Part shown: piece after piece, positions 33,769 through 46,731 of the stretch
Layout of the letters: the number at the start of each line of letters is the position of its first letter
Numbering within the stretch: the stretch's first letter is position 1
From: Gymnogyps californianus
Lineage: Eukaryota; Chordata; Aves; Accipitriformes; Cathartidae
DNA length: 64,000 nucleotides
Direction: 5' to 3'
Assembly: GCF_018139145.2 (NCBI RefSeq)
Contig: NC_059475.1
Location: forward strand, 10,650,437 to 10,714,436
The notes under the pieces: generated by a model
Told to the model about the DNA's origin: nothing
What the model saw: the letters and a program-made list of their open reading frames with translations, nothing else
Database searches by the model: none
Position numbers and translations under genes: made by a program

Positions 33769-34849
33769 TGTGGTGGGTTGACCCTGGCCGGATGCCAGGT
33801 ACCCACCAAAGCCGCTCTATCACTCCCTCTCCTCAACTGGACAGGGGAGAGAAAGTATGACAAAAAGCTCATGGGTCGAGATAAAGACAGGGAGATCACT
33901 CACTAATTACTGTCACAGGCAAAACAGACTCGACTTGGGGAAAAGATTAATTTAATTTATTACTAGTCAAATCAGAGTAGGATAATGAGAAAAAAAACCA
34001 AATCTTAAAACACCTTCCCCCCACCCCTCCCTTCTTCCCAGGCTTAACTTTACTCCTGATTTTCTCTACCTCCTCCCGCCCCGAGCGGCGCAGGGGGATG
34101 CAGAATGGGGGTTGCGGTCAGTTCATCACAGGTTGTTTTTGCTGCTCCTTCCTCCTCAGGGGGAGGACTCCTCACACTCTTCCCCTGCTCCAGCGTGGGG
34201 TCCCTCCCACGGGAGACAGTCCTCCACGAACTTCTCTAACGTGAGTCCTTCCCATGGGCTACAGTTCTTCACAAACTGCTCCAGCGTGGGTCCCTTCCAC
34301 GGGGTGCAGTCCTTCAGGAACAGACTGCTCCAGCATGGGTCCCCCGCCGGGTCACAAGTCCTGCCAGCAAACCTGCTCCAGCATGGGCTCCTCTCTCCAC
34401 GGGGCCACGGGTCCGCAGGTCCTGCCAGGAGCCTGCTCCAGTGTGGGCTTCCCACGGGGTCACAGCCTCCTTTGGGCACCCACCTGCTCTGGCGTGGGGT
34501 CCTCCACGGGCTGCAGGGGAATCTCTGCTGGGGCACCTGGAGCACCTCCTCCCCCTCCTTCTTCACTGACCTTGGTGTCTGCGGAGTTGTTTCTCTCACA
34601 TCTTCTCACTCCGCTCTCTGGCTGCAACTGCAACTCCCCTGTAACTTCTTTTCCCTTTCTTAAATATGTTACCCCAGAGGCGCTACCACTGTTGGTGATG
34701 GGCTCGGCCTTGGCCAGCGGCGGGTCTGTCTTGGAACCCGCTGGCATTAACTTTATCGGACACAGGGGAAGCTTCTAGCAGCTTCTCACAGAAGCCACCC
34801 CTGTAGCCCCCCCCCCGCCACCAAAACCTTGCCACGCAAACCCAATACA
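33769..34849. mobile_element. Long solo LTR of a second avian ERV family
   Basis: 1081 bp beginning TGTGGTGGGTTGACCCTGGC and ending CCCAATACA, flanked by a perfect 5-bp duplication, GCAGG (33764-33768 and 34850-34854). Start and end match an LTR type I know from many bird genomes. It is distinct from the two copies in late introns. The interior holds a minisatellite that creates long spurious reading frames on both strands. No retroviral coding region is attached. It lies inside the first BMAL1 intron region. Confidence 0.88.
34185..34530. repeat. Minisatellite inside the solo LTR
   Basis: About seven degenerate units begin CTGCTCCAGCGTGGGTCC or close variants, at about 34185, 34231, 34276, 34325, 34374, 34433 and 34484. 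Spacing is 46-60 bp. Each unit also carries a CCACGGGG-type block and a CAGTCCT-type block. GC-rich within an AT-rich intron. Confidence 0.8.
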
Positions 34850-35624
34850 GCAGGGCAAGGGGGTATGTGAAAGACAGAGGGAAATCCATCCTACCATGTG
34901 GGTAGATCAATTATCCAGCATTAATATGCTTTAAGTAAAAACCTAATCAAAGTTATTGTTGACTTCTTTAGTAGCTTATGTATTTCCAGCGTGCTTTGAT
35001 CAGAAACCTTAAAAAAACCAAAACAAACCCACAAACAACAAAAACCCTCTCAATTGAGGCGGCAGTGGTTCTGTGAAGCCTCCCAAGTTGTACACATTGC
35101 TTCTGATCTGTCAACAAAGTAAGATGTCTTACCTTGTGCTGCACTGTAGAGTCAACTTCAAAGCAAAAATTTTTAGAAAATCAGAAATTTCTTCTTAAGA
35201 GGACTGTACACAACCTGGACTGACATTTCCAGAGCAGGAGAGGCATACAAGATAACAAGTAGGTAAGCTACTTAACTCACTCCTCATGTATACACAAACG
35301 GCGGGAATTTACAAATTAGTGAATCTTCAACTCACAACTGGGAATGCGTACCTTTTGCACTTGCAGCCCAAAAGATGCAGCTTTCTGTTTCAACATTTCA
35401 TCTGACTCCTAAATATAAGCCCTAGTTTATAGCAGACAGATGCTTTAGATACAAGTTTTAAGGGTATCTTAACCCTTCAATTACCCAAACTGAACACGCT
35501 GTTTCATGCAGTTAAATATACATCTTCTAATTTAGAGCTTATGAATAAATGTCCCAAAGCCTAGCTGTTCATTGTAAGTATTATTATGACTGTGATATGC
35601 TCTGAGCAAGTTTAATTTCCTTAC

Positions 35625-35726
35625 CGTAGCTAAGTGAAGCTCCTGTATCCTCACAATTTGGCAAATATTCTTCCTGTAGTTCATAATCTCCAAAGTTGTC
35701 TTTCAACGGCAGGAAGGTAAAATCCT
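35625..35726 (-). other. Exon-like, coding-like segment in intron 1
   Basis: On the minus strand an acceptor-like CTTCTTGTGAG is followed by about 102 nt with one open frame and a good donor, GTAAGG. The frame reads DFTFLPLKDNFGDYELQEEY then LPNCEDTGASLSY, an acidic, protein-like composition. I do not recognise the peptide. It could be an alternative upstream exon, a relic of an unrelated gene, or chance. The alternative acceptor after TTGAAAG would shorten it to 35699. Confidence 0.3.
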
Positions 35727-38700
35727 CTCACAAGAAGTTCTAAGAAATGCGTCTTCTAAAAGGTATCCATATGAAATACCAGTCTAGCAAAACACTTCCT
35801 CATTTACTTCAAAGGTAGAAGCTGTATGTCAGACCCCACTCTAATTCTTATCTAGTCCAATCGCTGATTTGGCACACCATGGAATCCATTCTAGGATTTC
35901 TTCCTCAAGCTTATAACTACTGCTTGTGCTTTAATATAACTTGCAATAGGATGTCTTGATTTAAAGACTTCAAGTGAGAACAAGCTTTAACTCGATCCAC
36001 TCTTCTCACTGGCAAAGCACTATTTTAGTACTCCATTAGTTACTCCAGCTTCCAGTCACCAAATCCTTCTCTTGTTTTGTCGGGTTTTCATTTCCTACTC
36101 CTCCTCATACTGGAGCACTGTAGGCATCAAAACTAGACAATACATTCAAGCTCTGCCATGACTAACACTACCCAAGTAATACTTCCTCACTTGACTTTTA
36201 AAGTTTATGCATTCAGGGATGTTAGTTGTTTTTCAGTTTAATAGGTTGAACCACTACACACTTCTTTTAGTCTCTGAAGCGCATTTATTAAGGTGACAAA
36301 CCTAGTTTCGTGCACTTTCCTTTGGGTTGAATCACCTGGTCCAAATATTGTTTGACATACTGCATACAGTTGATTCTGTTTTCCAGTCACGTTATTACTA
36401 CAAACCCAAACGCATTTGGCATGTGTGAGACCTTTCATTCAGAGATCTACTGCCAAACAAACTGCAACTAAAGACTTTTATATCTTCAGGGAACAAAGCA
36501 TAGAAACAAAAGAGCAAAAATATCACAAAAAGGAGTGTAGACACAGGTGGTTATATTTATACCTTATACTTTCATTTCCAGTTTTCGCACACTCCCTCTG
36601 GTCCTGCTAAATTACATCTCTGGCTGGAAGAAGCTGTCCCAGCTCTCAGCACTCTGCCAGCCTGACAAAGAAAAGTCGACAGGCTGTCAGTTTCCCTTCA
36701 ATCCTAAAGTAAGCCTTTGGAAAAGGAAGATATTCTCAGCCTGCCTGGAACCAAGTTGGGGTATTCCCCACTCGGCTGCCTCTCTACAGTTTCCTCTAGC
36801 ACACATATCCTCGACAGGTTCATTTTTCCCCAGTGGTTTCTTAAAAGCTCTTTTTGACTAAACTTCACACAAAATCGGCTGTCAAACACATACGCATCAC
36901 ATCCATACGCACATCAATATTTCTTCCTTCCTTCAGACTATCTCAGTACTAAATTAGAGGCTCAACTTAATTTTTGTTCTCCCACTATACCACTGGTTTT
37001 TGGATAGGAAGGCATCACAGCTTTTTGTTAAATATATGAGTAGGTAGTCTGCTAAAAAAAAAGCTGCAGAAGAACATACAATGATGGCATAGCTACTGTA
37101 TGTGTTAACAAAGTTTATGTGTGGAAATGGAGAAGTTTACAACTTAAAACTGGAAATTTGTAAATAATTCTAAGAAAATAACCCCTACACACACACACTC
37201 ACGCAAATAGCCTCAGCTACCTGAGTAGCAAATAGTCTCCGAACCTGGAGTCCCTTTGATATATGTGGAACAACAATAAACACTAACATGAATAAGCTCT
37301 GCAGTTTGGTTTCCTGAAGTCATGCTATTTGCCAGTTAAATCCAAATCAAACTAGTGAAAACAGACACTGCGACAATTTAGCACTTGCATGTTTTCCGTA
37401 AAACATGCAAAGACACAAACATAAAAAAAGATACACATGCCATTTTCAGTCTTGTTCAATGCTTCAGAAATAATAACATCCCCCATTACTGAAATCCTTT
37501 TTTTTTTTTAAATGAGCGATCTGCTGCTAACACTGAGAAAGGCAGCATTTCAGAGTTATGACAGCTCATACTGTGGCATTATCTGATACTCTGCTCTTCA
37601 GAGAGATTCACATAAAGCAGTTGGGAACCGCAGCAATAGTGAACACTGAGAAGTAGGGCAAGTTCCCAACACCCCCCTAGGGCCAGCTCTAATATTGATA
37701 CAGTGCATTATGAGCAGAATTGCTATAGCTGAAGACTACCCATTCGGCACCCAACCAAAAGCAGTGCTTAGTACTGCTACAGTACAAGGCAAGCACAACT
37801 GCAGGACAGCTTCTTCCAGTCTCACATCATACTTTCACCAGTTTCAAGTGACTCTGAAACCAAAACGACAATTAAAAGAAGTCCTTTAACAGGACATTAA
37901 AAGTTAGATGCGTCATCATACCATATACTGAATGCATAACTGACATACTCTTGGCTGCTTCTGCCACAGCACTTTTTATGTTTCCTTCTCTCTTACTTGG
38001 ATAAACTGGAATTTCTGTGCAATGTGACATATCTCCAAGGTGAGCCTCAAATACCCTACAGTGTGCACTTCACTAAAGCCAGCATCTAGGAAATTTTTGC
38101 TTCTGAGGCTTTGTAAATCACAGCATTCAAAGTAAAACTTGGTGGAGCAAATCAAGTGATAATTTAGGGAGAAACCATGCAGAATATTTCCTGTCTTTTA
38201 CATTCACGTCCAGAGTGATAAGCACCTCAATAACAGCTATATGGCTTGGAAAAAGTCATATTTGTTTAGCTCAGGATAAGCATCAGATACTGTCGAAAAC
38301 CTCACAGAAAAGTTCCACAGAACAGCTGATATAACATCTTAGTGCCATCAAAGGGATGGCTTCACTCTTTTTTCTTCTCTTCCTTGTCACCCTTCCCCCA
38401 GATTTCCCTTCCAGTACTGCAGCACAGACTTTATACAGTCCCCAGAGCCTGTCTGTACAGCGTGTCGAATCAATCTGCTCATCAGGCTGAATAGCAATAA
38501 CTTGACAGAAAGCACAGTCTTCTGGGGGGTTAGCAAGCTCAATCATCTTACTGAAAGGTCAGATGATACCCAGAACCAGCACAAAGCAAGCGGGCAAGAC
38601 ACGCCAGAAGACGGGAAGGGGCAGAACTGTCCCTTTCAGCAGCAGTAAGTGGTTAAAACATCCCTGTTACATCCTTTAACTGCACTTTCAGCTTATTCAC

Positions 38701-41700
38701 AGCACTCCAGCAGGATTTGTTTTCAACATTTAAAAATCCCTGCATGGTTTGAGCAAGGCAAGGTCTGCTGAAACCTTTCTACTGATCCACAACTGCACTG
38801 TGACATTTTCTCTGCTCAGGAGTTTGTTCTTTTGTGAATGACAAGTTATGAATATATAGGCACAGTAGAGGAGTATTTCTATCCACTCTGTATTCATTGC
38901 TTCAGTGGGAGTATAAGCGTTATTTTCCTGAGAAAGGCCTACAGCAATAGGAAAGCCCTTTACAGAAATGGCTGATAAAACATATTCCTTTTTTGTGCGT
39001 CCATACATTAATGCTGATGTTGAGAACCACCAATTTCCAAACCTGTGACATTCAGCTGCCAGAGATACATCTGGATGCAAGCCTCAGACTTGCATTTTTC
39101 CAGACAGGCTTTTAAATCTATGATTTCTAATTTAAATCAACAGTCAAGTTTGAATGCGTACTTTTACATTACAACTCAAACTGAAAAAGTGTTTTAAAAT
39201 TGCTGTTGTATTTAGAACAAAGATTCACATTACCAAATCATGACAGCCCTTAATAAAGCAGAGGAATGATCAGGGAACACCAGCAATACACTTAATAGGG
39301 TCCTTATGCTATGCAGACTTCTCGACTGCTACAAAAAAAACGAAGAAAGAAAATACAGCAAGTGGGGAAGAACAGTGTGTCATCCACACAAAAAAAACCA
39401 GATAAAAAAATCCTGCCAACACCAAATATGGGCAAAAGAAGGAAAACTTGTTCAGAAAAAAAAAACCCACAACAAAACACAGCCACACACACCACAAAAG
39501 GACTCTTGGTAAAACTGAAGGCTGCAGTTTTTATTTTTTTTAATGATTGCTTTTGCTTAGATCAAAGATCCACCCATGCAATAACCTCCTCCTCCCCCTC
39601 CAAATGAAGAGGGGATACAATACAGAGCAAAGGGACATCTGAGTAACGGTTGCAAGCAGTTTTTCCAACCCATTGTTTTATTCCAAAAGAGAACATTCCA
39701 CGACCTACGCAGTCTGATCCCAAAGGACCTAGGAAGGATCACTAGATGGTTCACATTCCACCACAAAAAGTTTAAGTAGGTTTACATGATCTTATTTCCG
39801 TAAGTAGCAGAGTTGTGCCAAATATTAATAATGCAGTCCCATAGTTACCACTTACAAATGCTCATAATTATTTACAGCTCCTGAACAGTACGGAGGATGA
39901 CTTGGATAACATCCAACAAATCCACAGCAATTAAATTTATTAGAAAATGGAAAACTTTCTAGTTTCGCTCAGTGGAACAAGACAGGCAACGAGTTCTGCA
40001 TAAGGAGTAGAAGTAAGCTAGTACTCTTTAGCTTAGAATATTGACAAGACCAAGGTCTACAAAATCATCAAATGTCACAGGGACATCAAACAAAGCTTGG
40101 TTGAAAGGCTGAAAACAACACAGCCCTTCACACATGAGGTGGTAGGCTGTGGAAACTCTCTGCCAAATAACAGGAAGGCTAGAAGTTCATGTGGTTTCCA
40201 AAGAGAGGTAGGACCAGTTCACAGAAATGGATTCTGCTGAGGGTTACCACCACATCTGGCTTGTGAAGTCCCGAGCTGAAAATAACTGTGGGCCAGCATC
40301 AGAGGACGCATGCTTGCCCTAATCTTACTCTTCACCAGGCAGCCACTCACAACCACTGCTCGAGACGGGACTCTACAGGAACTGGGTCTTCGTTACGTCA
40401 TGCAACGGTCACTCTTACCTTCTTTCAGTATTAGCAAAAGAACATTATCTCAGTTTCTAAGTATTCAGAGAAAACTTCTACTTACAAGTATGACATACAT
40501 GGAATACCCATAGCAAAAGTGTACAGTATACAACATCCTCAAAAAACCTTTCTAGGTTACCTCTGGTTTAAGTCAACTAACCTGCAGTTATCACCATAAC
40601 ACCACTTAACACCAGGTGGAAGATTTAAATTCAGCCAGTACACATTACACTGAGTTTAGCAAGGTAAATGTAAAAGCTTAGCTTATCAGAAAAAATAGTC
40701 TAATATAGGAAACAAGATTTATATGTTAGGTATCTGCTTTCGTAAGTGGAACTTCACACCCAGTTTAAACAACTAAATTCCTATGCAGCACCTAGAAACA
40801 ATAGCACTGAGCAGGGAACCATGTAAAAGTCAGTAGGCACAAATCACCCAAAACAAACACTCAGAATGGCCGTCCCATGCTTCACCTTGCTAAGCACTTC
40901 AGTTAATACACACAGTTCTCCACTCACCTGAAGTCTTGCCTACAGCACGAAATTAAATTTCCAATCATCAAGTAGAGCTCACAATTCTCTTTTAAAGAGG
41001 CCAAAGAGCCAGTGAAGTAGGGAAACTGTTACTGATAACACATGGTGAAAATCCCAACCAGACAAACATGCTCAGAATAGAACAGAAAAGAATCACATAT
41101 TTCAAGGGATCATATACTAATCACTAGATATAAATATTTCTCGCTTTTTTCAGAGTCCTATTTTTCTGCAATGTTGACTTCAGAACACGATCTAGAGTCT
41201 CATGCACTATTTTGCCCTGACTTCAAGAGAGAAATACATACCCTTCTTGTATGTGTTTTTGCCTCAGTCGCTCATCTGGTGCTCAACTGAAATGTTTTTT
41301 AAGGATATCTGCTAAAGCCCCTTCAGTTGTCTTCAAGGGTTCTGTCTCCTCTTCCATGTGTGTTGAATTTATTCTTTGTCCCTAGAGGTACAAGCTTAAG
41401 TTTATATTCAATAAATTCTGAAGTAACTGACTAAACAGAAAATATTTACCTTGAGTAACTTAACTGACAAATATAAATGTCCTTTCATTATCTTCATGTT
41501 AAGTCACTACATCTTTGTCTTCCTGAATATGAATATCAACTCCTCAGGTTTCTCTCCCCCTTTTGCCTCCATCAAGTATCAGTGCTTGAAATTTTGTTCT
41601 TATACAAATCATTGGCATTAAAACTTGATATTTTTATTTCAAAATACACAAGTGTTGTATTTTGCTCCCTTTAATTAGTAAAATTACAGACCAAAGGTGA

Positions 41701-44700
41701 GGTTTGCTTTGCTTTTTAGTATTGCTGAACAAAACTCTTAGGTATTACATTTTATCTGTGCCTTACAGAATAACAATATGAGAATCCCCAGTAGTATATT
41801 TAACCTTTTAACTTTTAAGTTGTTTTGAAGAAAGGTTGCAAGAGTCCTTATAGATGGCTCCCTCCTCTCTGCTACAAGTCTTTCTGGCCCTCCCTCTCCT
41901 TCACAGACTGGTTAAAGCTATACGTCCTTCAGCTTCCTTCTACTCAAGCACATAGTAGCATAGAGATAAGTACATAAGTTTTATCTTAATACCGATACCA
42001 GATTCATTCATATTTGTTCCCTTGTACGATCGTGTATTCTGATCTCCTCTGCAATAGGAGGTAACCCCATCTACTATTTTATACAACAAACTGATATGCT
42101 GTAATTCAGGCCAAAGTTTATTTTAGAAAGATATCCTGGATGAACTGGTATGTTGCAAGAATCTATTACCCTCCTCCTATCTTTTCTGTTCCAAAGCTTA
42201 GTTCCTCTTGCTCAAAACTTCCAACTTTTCCAGCCTGAATTTGAGTAGGTCACCTATCAGCTACTAAACCTCATTTCATTTTCTCCTACCAGGTAACCTT
42301 ATCAGGTCATTAACTGAAGGACAAATCCAGTGAATTGCTTTTTCCTCCTTTAACTAAGTTTAGTTACATTTCTTTGATCTCACACTGTAAGGTTATGTTT
42401 GCAAAACACAGTTCATTCCTTGAACTCTTTTCAGTTTTCTATAAACACTTTATGAAGTTCAGGAAAGTATTAAAATTATGACATAATTAACATCATACAT
42501 AGATCAAACTACCTTTGAATCCAGCTTGATATGCTCGTTTACCAAGCCAAAAATTCATTTGTCTCCCTGTCTGCAACACCGCACTGGGAACTGCCAGTCA
42601 ATAAAGTCCTCTCACCCTCAGTCACTTCAAACCTTCATCTTAAGTGTGATATACAGATATATACTGTTTGGCAGCCAGTTAGAAATGGCACATATATTTC
42701 TTAAGCGAGATCTTATCAAGCAACACAGACTGTTGGAGTGATAACTAAACAGACCAACCTGCACCACTTGGCTCTCTCACCAGTAAGAGTCTCTTCTGCC
42801 ATCATATAATTGATACAGATCCTGACTAGTGTAACATCAGGGACAAAGCCAAGTGGAAATTGCCAGAAACAATGCTACTGACTAATCCTTGCTTAGATCA
42901 CAAACAGTGACTGTATGAATCAGTTAGCTAGTTTATTTAATATGGGGCTATGTGGATTTTTATGGTGCAGCATAGATCTCTCTTTGGGATATTCGTGTGA
43001 CAGAATTCTTACATTTTTTTATTAGATAAGAAGTTGCAAATCTAAACATTTAACCCTTTGTAACTGAAGTGTGACTGCAAGAGTTGTTAACCTCCTAGCT
43101 TCATCTCTCAGCTGTGTACTCCCATATAGCACTGGCACTTATCTAACCCCACAGTTAATTGTTCAGAGATCCAAAACAGATTAAAACTAATCCTGCCAAA
43201 AAATAATTTTTAAAAAAGCTACATGTCTGAGTAGATCACAGCAAGGTGATTCAGGGAGTCAAACAAGCACCAGCATTGTACAAAGGAGGGGTAGAGATGA
43301 TAAGCTCAACAGTAAGTGTACATATAACTTACCTAGCATACACACATCTGAACATGAGAACACACAAGTTAACTTCTACAGGGATATTATAGCAAGAATA
43401 AGCCTACAAAGCCTCCAGTATAATAGAAATATTCAAGAAACAGTCTGAAAAGTGGTATTTATTTTGTTTGTGAGCTACCACTTTGAATAAATTTACTCCT
43501 TTTATAGAAGGCTCTTTTATCAACACCCGAGCTAAATCAATCTCTAATACATAGGAGCACAGTCAAGAAAGAACCTGTATGAATGCTATTCAACATCCAG
43601 GTAAGTTAGGTTTAAGAAACATTGTTCTATATTAGAATGGCACATAAAAACATCAAAATATAATTGTACTGAGATGACTGATGTTTATAGACTGAAAAGT
43701 AGTAATGTGAAAACTATGAAGATAAGCAGAATACAATAATACAGGAAGCCAGCAGGAATTAACTGACCACCCCTTTTAAGAGTGGAAGACAACGATTAGC
43801 TCACATGTGGAAATGATTCTGATGAGTACACTTTTGGAAGGATGCGTGGAAAATACAGAACTACACCATAAAGAATGATTGAAGAGAAGCTTACATGCTG
43901 TTGCCAAACAAAGATTCAGCCAAATTACATCACAGGGAGGACTTAAAGGGGATATGCTGTGTTGTATTTGAAGGTGGAAAACTATGGTACTTCACCACAA
44001 CTTGCAATTAGGTTTGCTAAAAAGGGCAATTAAAGTTAACTGTATTTATCCCTAATATTTCTTCTTTAACTAGAAACCTGCTAGTCCATCAAGATTCTTC
44101 CAGGTGTTGGAAGGCCAGGAAAGTTCCTTTTTCTGCTTCCTGAAAGTCTCTGAAATCCACTCGCCAGCTGCTCCTACAGACAAACCTAAGCACTTGCACC
44201 AATATTATTCTCTGACCTGGCTGCCAACACAGCATCCTTCCAAAACATCGCCATCACCACAAGACGCACACACGCACAAAAGCAAACAAAGCAGTCACAG
44301 AACTGAGACAAAAGGATAACAAAAAGCCACACAGAGGCAATTTTAAGGGGGAAAAATTCAAATTTTTTTTTTTGGTGTGTAAATAAAGTCAGAGACCAGT
44401 TAAGAGATCAGTTACCAGGTTTTCCGAAGTCACCAAATAAAATTCAGCAGAAAAAAAAAAGGAAAAATAGGTTTCATTGACAAATAATAGAAACCAGTAC
44501 TTCTCCAGGTTTGTCAAGGGACACCATCATTCCAATATGTTTAGGGCTACAGGGAACTAGCAAGCCACAGAAATATCCTAAAACTAGAGGACAAGTCAGA
44601 TGACTAACAAAATATTTGCTTTAAAAAATAAGAAGTATGCATCTGAAAGTCATGCCAAAGGAAGCAGATTACACAACTTTTACAGCACACCATGAATGAA

Positions 44701-46054
44701 TCCATGGAGGCTTAACTACTTGCCTGAGCAAATCCTGTTCTAAAAGGCACATTAATTTTGCCTAAAAAGCACCCGGAACTCTCCTAGATTAACTTAAACA
44801 TTTAAAGGAACCTCAAAAGTCTTGTAAGGTTGAATAACGATCAGTTCACCTAGAGACAAAAGATCGTCTATATGCTACAATGCTGTCTAGGTCTCTAATG
44901 AGATACCAATAGGCACTTTTTCCTTGCTTTTTTGTTACATGGAGGATTTTTTTTTTTTTGTCCTGCTTCTTTCTGAGCTGTGCAACTATTTGGTCCTTAC
45001 CAGTGTTCATATGCTCTAGGAAAAAAAAAAAAGTCATTAATTCATTTTAAGTAGAAGGCACGGATTTTCCTCTTATCTGCTGACTTAAACCTTTTCTTAC
45101 TTTCCATTTATATTCCAAATTAAGTTCAAAAGTTTGAGTAAATCTTTTTTAGAAGTGTACATCACAGCCATACAGAAAACAGATTTTCATGTCACTGAAC
45201 ACAAGCACAATTCTCCTGAATGGCTATCTGATAAGAACATAAAGAACAAACTAAGGTGCTAATATTTCTCTAAATGGAAGCCCAAGTAGGTTTTAAGAGA
45301 GTTTTGCTTCCAGAAAACAGAGTATGTAGACAAACTGACAGCAAGAGGAGATCTACACCAAGTTAGAGAATCATTCTTAAACAGCAATTCAAGATTATTT
45401 TTTTTTAAACAGACAGCTCCCCTCCCCAAAAGGGAGCAGAGGTGTGCGCAATTAGTGGACTGAAGTCCAAACTATGTAGCCTTGGTAGGAAATAAAATCT
45501 TCTTCCTTTCAGTCTTCTTCCTATATTCCATCTCCTCCAGATTTCCTGGCAAGCCTAACTGGACACATTGCTGGGTCTCTGCCATTTTTGGATAAATTAT
45601 CAGTTTGACAACAACTTGGACGTGTAAGTGTTCATCTCCGGTAGAGTCAGGTGATTGTGGTGAATGAGCTCCTGAGAGATCTGCATATCTGAAACACTTC
45701 TATATTTGTTCATCTGAAAACCCAGAAGCACATGGGCCAGTAAGGGGAAAGGGGAAAGAGTCAGAGGTCTAGCTGAGTTACTCTTTCTTGTTATGAAAAA
45801 TAATTTTTAAAAAATGGCACAATAAATAGTGAAAAGCTCCATTGTATAGCTCCAGAGATGAAAGGAAAAAGTTGCTTATTTTTCTGGCTTCTGGGTACCA
45901 GTATCAAAACCAGATTTTTTAATCAAATTTTTATCTAGATTTATGAAAGAAATGACCCAACATAGCTTAATCCAAAAATATTCTGCCATAAATCCTCTTC
46001 TTCCATGTCAAGGTTGCAGCGTAACATGTTTAAAACAGCACTCTTGACACTTAC

Positions 46055-46112
46055 TGCGTCTCCCACCTCTCCTTCACGACTACTCATTTTGTGAGCTGTG
46101 CTGTTTCCTAAC
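46055..46112 (-). other. Candidate minus-strand exon in intron 1
   Basis: A strong acceptor (TTTCTGCTTTTGTAG) is followed by 58 nt and donor GTAAGT. It contains an ATG (KMSSREGEVGDA in its frame). Splice signals on both sides are good, so it could be an alternative noncoding or upstream exon of BMAL1. There is no homology evidence. Confidence 0.3.
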
Positions 46113-46171
46113 CTACAAAAGCAGAAATGTTTATGAAGCCACAAGTTGTATGGTATCAGTGAACTGAGTAA

Positions 46172-46731
46172 TCACAAATCAGTCTCCGGGGGAAAAAAGT
46201 TATCCTTGAGCCACAGCAGATTCCCCAGTCCAGTACCTTTGCCCAAACACATATGCCACCACGGAGCAGAGGGACAGGATACGTGGATGGAAATGGTCAG
46301 CCAGGAAGGAGTTGGAGTGTTGATGGGGGCTACATTGCCCATAGCAATGCAGTTCAAACGATCATCAAAACTACTGTCCAAATTCATCCAACTGTCAATG
46401 GATGCTGCAAAGGATTTATGTGTCACTATAGGACAAACTGCTGGGCACCAAAAACAGAGAATTCTTTTTGGCCATGGGTTTTTCGCTTTTTGTCCTGTCC
46501 AAGTACCTGAGCATAGCCCTAGTAATACTGCCCTGAACAGTGGCATTTCCCACACAGGTCCTTGAAAGTCTGCAAAAATTTGACAGTCAGACTAGAATTC
46601 TTGGGAGGAACATATATATAAAGGACACAGTCAGAAAACTCGCACGGTGGCATTAGCCATATACAACTGTTAAAATTTGCTCTGAGCTGGTTAGTTGATA
46701 ATCTGTACTGGGAAAGGGAATATAGAAACAT
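46172..46731 (-). other. Coding-like island of unknown origin in intron 1
   Basis: Two overlapping minus-strand frames cover 46519-46731 and 46172-46555 (127 residues including SWMNLDSSFDDRLN and NVAPINTPTPSWLT), with a plus-strand frame of 139 codons across the same DNA. GC content and lack of stops stand out from the AT-rich surroundings. A decayed retro-element or gene copy is the likeliest origin. I could not assign a family, and a frame change would be needed to join the pieces. Confidence 0.25.

Noticed and set aside
34112..34778. Long frames of 183, 174 and 147 codons on both strands
   Set aside because: They translate the minisatellite inside a solo LTR whose ends and target duplication are exact.
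38283..39080. Minus-strand frames of 87 and 116 codons (LAAECHRFGNWW and IELANPPEDCAF within them)
   Set aside because: Somewhat protein-like, but I found no convincing paired splice sites or family match, so it is only mentioned with the intron.
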